A stretch of DNA of 64,000 bases. It comes from Paenibacillus sp. FJAT-26967. Lineage in GTDB: Bacteria > Bacillota > Bacilli > Paenibacillales > NBRC-103111. The notes below the pieces were generated by a model, which saw only the letters and a program-made list of their open reading frames with translations, was not told where the DNA came from and made no database searches. Position 1 is the first letter of the stretch, and every line of letters begins with the position of its first letter. The stretch spans positions 459,465 through 523,464 of the forward strand of contig NZ_LMXH01000001.1 in NCBI RefSeq assembly GCF_001541095.1, read 5' to 3'. This document shows, piece after piece, positions 59,988-64,000 of this stretch. A program made the position numbers and the translations under genes.

Positions 59988-61767
59988 GAGTCACCTCTAC
60001 GTTCTGCCCGATTGCACTCAAGATAGAGCCTATTTTGGCTTTGCGCTCGTTATCCGGCTCCAGATCCTGCTGGATCGTCTGTAAAGAATCGCCGAGATGG
60101 TCGATCTGGCGGCGCATGTCTTCGTGTGAACGGGATTCCATCATCATCTTGAACAGGGAGGATTCTAACGAAGTCGATTTCTTCTCCAGCCTTTCGAGAA
60201 TAGAGTCCAGCTCACCAATAACCAGCTCGAACATGTTGATTTTCTCATGCAGCAGACTCAGGATATGTTCTTCGATCGTATTGCGGGTGGACAGGTTGTA
60301 GATCCGGACATCATCGGTCTGACCCAGACGGTGCACCCGGCCGATTCGCTGCTCCACTCTCATCGGATTCCACGGCAGATCAAAATTGATCATATGATGG
60401 CAGAATTGAAGGTTAATTCCTTCGCCTCCCGCCTCAGTGGCAACAAGAACCTGAGCACGGGTGCGGAAAAGATCCATCATCCAGTCTTTTTTGCCCCGGT
60501 TCATCCCTCCGCGATAAGGTACCGCGCTGATTTTGTGCTCCTTCAAGTAATTCAGAAGATATTCCTGGGAAGCGCGGTACTCGGTGAAAATAATGACCTT
60601 GTCATTGATTTCGCGAATGAGCTTCATGGCAGTTTCCGCTTTCGTATTGGCGGTAATACTGCGGATCAGCTCAACCAGACTCCATATTTTCTCCCTCATG
60701 GGGGAGTTCTCGTCTGTTTTTTTAAACATATTCACGAGGGTAATAAAAACCGCATCACGGGAACTGCAAACTTCACGTTGCAGGGTAACGAGTGACAGCA
60801 TCGAATTCGCTTCCCCGCGGGATTCTTCGTAACGTTTGCGAATAAAGTCGGTTACTCCGTCGTAGAGTGCCTGTTCTTCGGGTGAGAGCGTAAGCAGAAT
60901 GTTCTTGACGATTCTTTTCTTAAACTCGACATTGCCGTCTCCGCGTCTGTTGCGGATCATGATCTTGGAGAGCTCCTGCTGAAGAATACCTTCGTTTTTG
61001 GGCATTCTTTTGCCCATCACAAAATTGGACTTGAAATTCGTCTGGCCGCCCAGTTGCCCCGGCTTGAGCAGATTAATGAGATTATACAGTTCCTTGAGAT
61101 CGTTCTGAACCGGAGTAGCCGTGAGGAGCAGGCAATATTTTTTGCGGAGCTCGCCTACGAACTGATAATTGGTTGTCTTCTTGTTCTTGAGTTTGTGGGC
61201 CTCGTCAACGATCAGCATGTCATACTCCAGATCCAGTACGATTTCCCGGTGAGGATCCCGTTTGGCTGTGTCCATGGAAGCGACAATGACGTCGCATGTC
61301 TGCCACATGTAAGATTTTTTCTGGGCGGCGGCATTAATGCCGAATTTCTGGTTAAGCTCCCGGACCCACTGGAGAACGAGTGAAGCGGGAACAAGGATAA
61401 GTGCTTTGCGGACGAGCCCCCGAATCATATATTCTTTGAGAATAAGTCCGGCTTCGATGGTTTTTCCCAGACCCACTTCATCCGCGAGAATAGCACGGCC
61501 GCGCATATCGTAGAGCACTTTCTTGGCCGTTTCGATCTGGTGGGTCATCGGCTCAATTTGATTGACATGTTTGAGGCAGAGGAGCTCATCAAATTTGTGA
61601 ATGAGATTGGATTGTTCCGCTTCATAGGCAAGCTGGTACAGCGTCCAGTTGTCCCAAGGACCGTTGCGAAGGACTCGCGACTCCCACTCCATGAACCATT
61701 CCCGATCCGTGTGCATGTTCAGCCCCTCATGAATCGGGCGGATGTGCTCCGTTCTCTCTTTATTCAT
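59968..61767 (-). CDS. yqhH: SNF2-family DEAD/DEAH helicase, YqhH-like
   Basis: A 599-residue Swi2/Snf2 ATPase. Motif I DEVGLGKTIEAG (96-107), DEAH in LIVDEAHKLKN, LLLTATPVQNDL (motif III), and the C-terminal lobe ATEAGGEGINLQFC and RVEQRIGRVHRLGQ (motif VI). It is RapA-like in layout but lacks the RapA N-terminal domains. It could remodel nucleoprotein complexes or transcription complexes. AAGGAGG lies nine bases before the ATG. Operon with yqhG downstream (20-base overlap). Confidence 0.92.
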   Translation of the reverse strand: MNKERTEHIRPIHEGLNMHTDREWFMEWESRVLRNGPWDNWTLYQLAYEAEQSNLIHKFDELLCLKHVNQIEPMTHQIETAKKVLYDMRGRAILADEVGLGKTIEAGLILKEYMIRGLVRKALILVPASLVLQWVRELNQKFGINAAAQKKSYMWQTCDVIVASMDTAKRDPHREIVLDLEYDMLIVDEAHKLKNKKTTNYQFVGELRKKYCLLLTATPVQNDLKELYNLINLLKPGQLGGQTNFKSNFVMGKRMPKNEGILQQELSKIMIRNRRGDGNVEFKKRIVKNILLTLSPEEQALYDGVTDFIRKRYEESRGEANSMLSLVTLQREVCSSRDAVFITLVNMFKKTDENSPMREKIWSLVELIRSITANTKAETAMKLIREINDKVIIFTEYRASQEYLLNYLKEHKISAVPYRGGMNRGKKDWMMDLFRTRAQVLVATEAGGEGINLQFCHHMINFDLPWNPMRVEQRIGRVHRLGQTDDVRIYNLSTRNTIEEHILSLLHEKINMFELVIGELDSILERLEKKSTSLESSLFKMMMESRSHEDMRRQIDHLGDSLQTIQQDLEPDNERKAKIGSILSAIGQNVEVTHEYRPS

Positions 61768-62042
61768 CAGGCCTAGCCTCCTTCTCGAAAATGTGGGGCG
61801 TGGGTGTATCCGCGAATGTGTTTCAATAAGTGTTTATTTTAAGTTTTAAAAAACGGGGGGAAGGATCTTTTTTTCTAGTATGAACCAAAGAAGCCGGATT
61901 CATAATCATTCCTTTGCTAAGCTGTTTGGGAGAGTATTTTGCGGCCTCTTAAATGACCGTTCTCAAACGGATATGGTATGATTGAAGAAGATCGGAAGCT
62001 ACGATACAGGCTTTATAAGCAGGGTGAGGAAGGAAGAAGAAC

Positions 62043-62885
62043 ATGACAGCATGGCGATATATACATACAGGAAGCTTGAGCGGTCCTGAGAACATGGCGA
62101 TAGATGAAGCGATCCTTACCGCGCACAGCGAAGGTAAAGTGCCTCCTACGGTCCGTTTTTACGGCTGGGAGCCTGCAGCGCTTTCGATCGGTTATTTTCA
62201 AAAAGCGCAGAAAGAAATCGATCTGGCCCGGATTGCCGAGAAGGGGTTGGGTTTTGTACGCAGGCCTACCGGCGGAAGGGCTGTTCTGCACGATCAAGAG
62301 CTGACTTACAGTATCATTGTTGCTGAAAATTATCCGGGAATCCCGGCAAGTGTTACGGAAGCGTACCGTGTGTTAAGCGAAGGACTTCTACGGGGGTTCC
62401 GCAAACTGGGGCTTGCCGCTGAAATGGTGAACTTGGCTACGGAGGAAGAAAAGAAGAAGTATGAGTCAATGGGCTCTGCCGCGTGTTTTGACTCTCCTTC
62501 TTGGTATGAGCTGGTCGTTGAAGGCCGCAAAGTGGCGGGAAGCGCTCAGGTCAGACAGAAGAATGTAGTGCTGCAGCATGGGTCTATTCTGCTTGAACTG
62601 GACCCGGATCAGCTGTTTGATCTCCTGATTTTCTCTAACGAGCGGATCGCCGAGAGAATGAAAAACAGTTTTATCCAGAAAGCGGTAGCGATAAATGATC
62701 TGTGCAGAGGAGCGGGTCTGAAGCCGGTTCTGTTGAGTGACGTGGTCCAAGCTTTCCGGGCAGGGATAGCGGAAGGAATGAGTATAGAGCTGCTGGAAGG
62801 TGAACTGACACCTTATGAACGGGAGCTTGCGGAAGTCTTGGCGCGGGATAAATATGCTTCGGATGAGTGGAACCTGAAGCGTTAA
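62043..62885 (+). CDS. lipM: Octanoyltransferase LipM
   Basis: A 280-residue enzyme of the biotin/lipoyl ligase fold that moves octanoyl from acyl carrier protein to GcvH, starting lipoate synthesis. Key strings: RRPTGGRAVLH (73-83), GSAACFDSPSW with the catalytic Cys148, and GRKVAGSAQ with the conserved Lys163. This Cys position is the one used by LipM; LplA-type ligases lack it. AGGAAGG ribosome binding site. It sits near yqhG/yqhH, as in Bacillus, but on the opposite strand and without the gcv genes. Confidence 0.9.
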   Translation: MTAWRYIHTGSLSGPENMAIDEAILTAHSEGKVPPTVRFYGWEPAALSIGYFQKAQKEIDLARIAEKGLGFVRRPTGGRAVLHDQELTYSIIVAENYPGIPASVTEAYRVLSEGLLRGFRKLGLAAEMVNLATEEEKKKYESMGSAACFDSPSWYELVVEGRKVAGSAQVRQKNVVLQHGSILLELDPDQLFDLLIFSNERIAERMKNSFIQKAVAINDLCRGAGLKPVLLSDVVQAFRAGIAEGMSIELLEGELTPYERELAEVLARDKYASDEWNLKR

Positions 62886-62995
62886 GAAGCTGAGGCTTTG
62901 CCTTGTAAGAAGCGGTGCAGAAAGCTAATAAGAGCGAAAAAAGATAATAAACATAGAAGATTAATAGATCTGAAAGTAACAACGGGGTGAACAAA

Positions 62996-63817
62996 ATGAC
63001 TTTATCAGAACTTATCGCCCGTACAGGGGAGCGTCCATTGACGCAGCGGGTAATTGCCGGGGAGCTGCGGATGCTTGGCGTGCAGGAAGGCATGACTTTG
63101 CTGGTTCATTCTTCGCTCAGCTCCCTGGGCTGGGTAAACGGGGGCACGCAGGCGGTTATCGCTGCCCTGCAGCAAGTCTTGGGACCGACGGGCACGCTGA
63201 TGATGCCTACTCATACCGGGGATTTATCCGACCCGGTCAACTGGTGCAATCCTCCGGTTCCCGAGGAGTGGTGGGATACGATCCGGGAAACCATGCCTGC
63301 TTATGATCCGTCAGCCACCCGTACGTTCGGAATGGGCGCACTGCCGGAAGCGTTCCGTGCTTATCCAGGAGTGCACAGGAGCGCCCATCCCCAGTTCTCG
63401 TTTGCAGCGTATGGACCGGAAGCGAAGCGGCTGACGGCAGGCCATGAGCTGCCTTACGGCCTGGGGGAACAATCTCCGCTTGCCCGGTTGTATGAGCTTG
63501 GAGGTTATGTGCTGTTATTAGGAGTGGATCATGACTCCAATACCTCCCTCCATTTAGCTGAATATCGCGGAGAATATTCAGGGAAGTGTGTAGCCTTATC
63601 GGGCGCGCCCGTAATTAACCGCGAAGGAGAGCGGGAGTGGGCGATATTCGAAGATGTAGCGATGGACTCGGAGGATTTCGTGCGGATCGGAGAGGGGTTT
63701 GAAGCTGCCTATGCAGACCTCGTGCAGCGCGGACAGATCGGGTTGGCGCCTACCCTGCTAACGCCGCAGCGTCCGATGGTGGACTATGCGGTGGAGTGGA
63801 TGAAGCTTCACCGCTGA
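62996..63817 (+). CDS. AAC(3)-family N-acetyltransferase
   Basis: A 273-residue member of the aminoglycoside 3-N-acetyltransferase fold: LLVHSSLSSLGWVNGG, MMPTHTGDLSDP, TRTFGMGALPEAFRAYPGVHRSAHPQFSFAAYG, and LLLGVDHDSNTSLHLAEYR. Relatives include true resistance enzymes and housekeeping members such as YokD and FrbF, so drug resistance should not be assumed. Start at the ATG at 62996 with GGGGTG about eight bases upstream; an in-frame GTG at 62987 is within that site. Confidence 0.88.
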   Translation: MTLSELIARTGERPLTQRVIAGELRMLGVQEGMTLLVHSSLSSLGWVNGGTQAVIAALQQVLGPTGTLMMPTHTGDLSDPVNWCNPPVPEEWWDTIRETMPAYDPSATRTFGMGALPEAFRAYPGVHRSAHPQFSFAAYGPEAKRLTAGHELPYGLGEQSPLARLYELGGYVLLLGVDHDSNTSLHLAEYRGEYSGKCVALSGAPVINREGEREWAIFEDVAMDSEDFVRIGEGFEAAYADLVQRGQIGLAPTLLTPQRPMVDYAVEWMKLHR

Positions 63818-63869
63818 GAAACACCGGTAAGCGGTACTGAGTGCTGGATTTACGCTGTCAGACGAAGAC

Positions 63870-63908
63870 AAAAAAAACCAGCCCCTGCTGCCTATGGGAA
63901 AGGGACTG
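63870..63908 (-). terminator. Minus-strand terminator at the right edge
   Basis: CAGCCCCT (63879-63886) pairs with AGGGACTG (63901-63908; perfect when read on the minus strand with one G-U) and eight U follow on the minus strand. It would end a minus-strand gene lying to the right of the window. Confidence 0.6.
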
Positions 63909-64000
63909 ACCCCGTAATGTGAGACAAAACAAAACACCTTCAAGAAAATGCTTCATGTCGTAAGATATGGAGGACAACTTTGGAGGTGTTTTTGCATTGG
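63907..64000 (+). mobile_element. Probable insertion-sequence left end (IS3/IS150-like), partial
   Basis: TGACCCCGTAATGTGAGACA begins with the TG typical of IS3-family ends and follows the terminator directly. At the very edge GGAGGTG, eight bases, then TTGG gives a strong ribosome binding site and TTG start of the kind used by IS3-type transposase orfA genes. The frame and the other end lie outside the window, so this is an inference from layout. Confidence 0.45.

Noticed and set aside
62996..63817. Calling the AAC(3)-family gene a resistance determinant
   Set aside because: The fold is shared by housekeeping acetyltransferases; there is no mobile resistance context around it apart from the nearby possible IS end.

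Overview
The window looks like a chromosomal segment of a Paenibacillus-type, low/mid-GC endospore-forming member of the Bacillota. This is inferred, not searched. The grounds are strong AGGAGG-type ribosome binding sites with frequent GTG and TTG starts, sigma-A promoters spaced N17, many U-tailed intrinsic terminators, and a gene set typical of that group: YitT, YugP, YesL, a YjcZ-like sporulation peptide, CshA-like helicase, YhaO/YhaN-like nuclease pair, YqzE-YqhG-YqhH-LipM and citramalate synthase. No prophage, CRISPR array, plasmid origin or rRNA operon was seen. The only mobile DNA is a probable insertion-sequence end cut by the right edge.

Layout. 1-5.3 kb: minus-strand small genes (edge fragment, TatA, a small hypothetical, YitT, DUF2188), one plus-strand MFS transporter whose start is broken by an apparent frameshift, then a DUF4178/DUF4247 pair. 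5.4-10.2 kb: cshA-like RNA helicase, a 30-residue YjcZ-like gene, a YesL-like protein, a candidate 6S RNA with its own promoter, a transaldolase and a DUF1499 protein behind an attenuator-like leader. 10.3-17.5 kb: tpx, a GltC-like LysR regulator, yugP plus a MerR regulator, then a nitrogen block (ammonium transporter with two GlnR/TnrA boxes, GlnD-like nucleotidyltransferase, DnaQ-type exonuclease), and a JAMM protein behind an MFS gene. 18.9-24.9 kb: ResA-like thioredoxin, cimA, dinB, ferredoxin, membrane-anchored L,D-transpeptidase.

25.4-33.8 kb: pyrD, small alarmone synthetase, DUF309, VOC protein, CPHC thioredoxin, rRNA pseudouridine synthase, Cof-type phosphatase, a 14-TM MFS exporter and an acidic protein made of three internal repeats. 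33.8-36.4 kb: trxA, a small hypothetical, and a ~703-bp tandem duplication carrying two nearly identical XRE regulators, followed by a third small XRE gene. 36.4-43.8 kb: diguanylate cyclase, GT4 glycosyltransferase, and the yhaO/yhaN (SbcD/SbcC-like) pair. 44.0-48.8 kb: a divergent sugar-catabolic island (hexose-phosphate kinase and class II aldolase one way; SIS-domain protein, DeoR repressor and ROK kinase the other) that reads as an amino-sugar-to-tagatose-type pathway without its own transporter.

49-64 kb: YkvI-type transporter, DedA protein, lipoprotein, xpt, several small conserved hypotheticals, an orphan cbiZ, a YidC paralogue, tRNA-Leu(CAG), a Bax-inhibitor-1 protein, then yqzE, an exported hypothetical, yqhG (with an Ala/Gly/Pro repeat insertion), yqhH and lipM in Bacillus-like order but without the comG and gcv genes that I recall flanking them in B. 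subtilis, and finally an AAC(3)-family acetyltransferase and the IS end.

The most unusual signals are the XRE tandem duplication with a truncated gene remnant, the GlnR-box pair flanking the amt promoter next to a GlnD-like NTase without glnK, the 6S RNA candidate, the single-base frameshift at the MFS start, the triplicated acidic protein, and the repeat insertion in YqhG.
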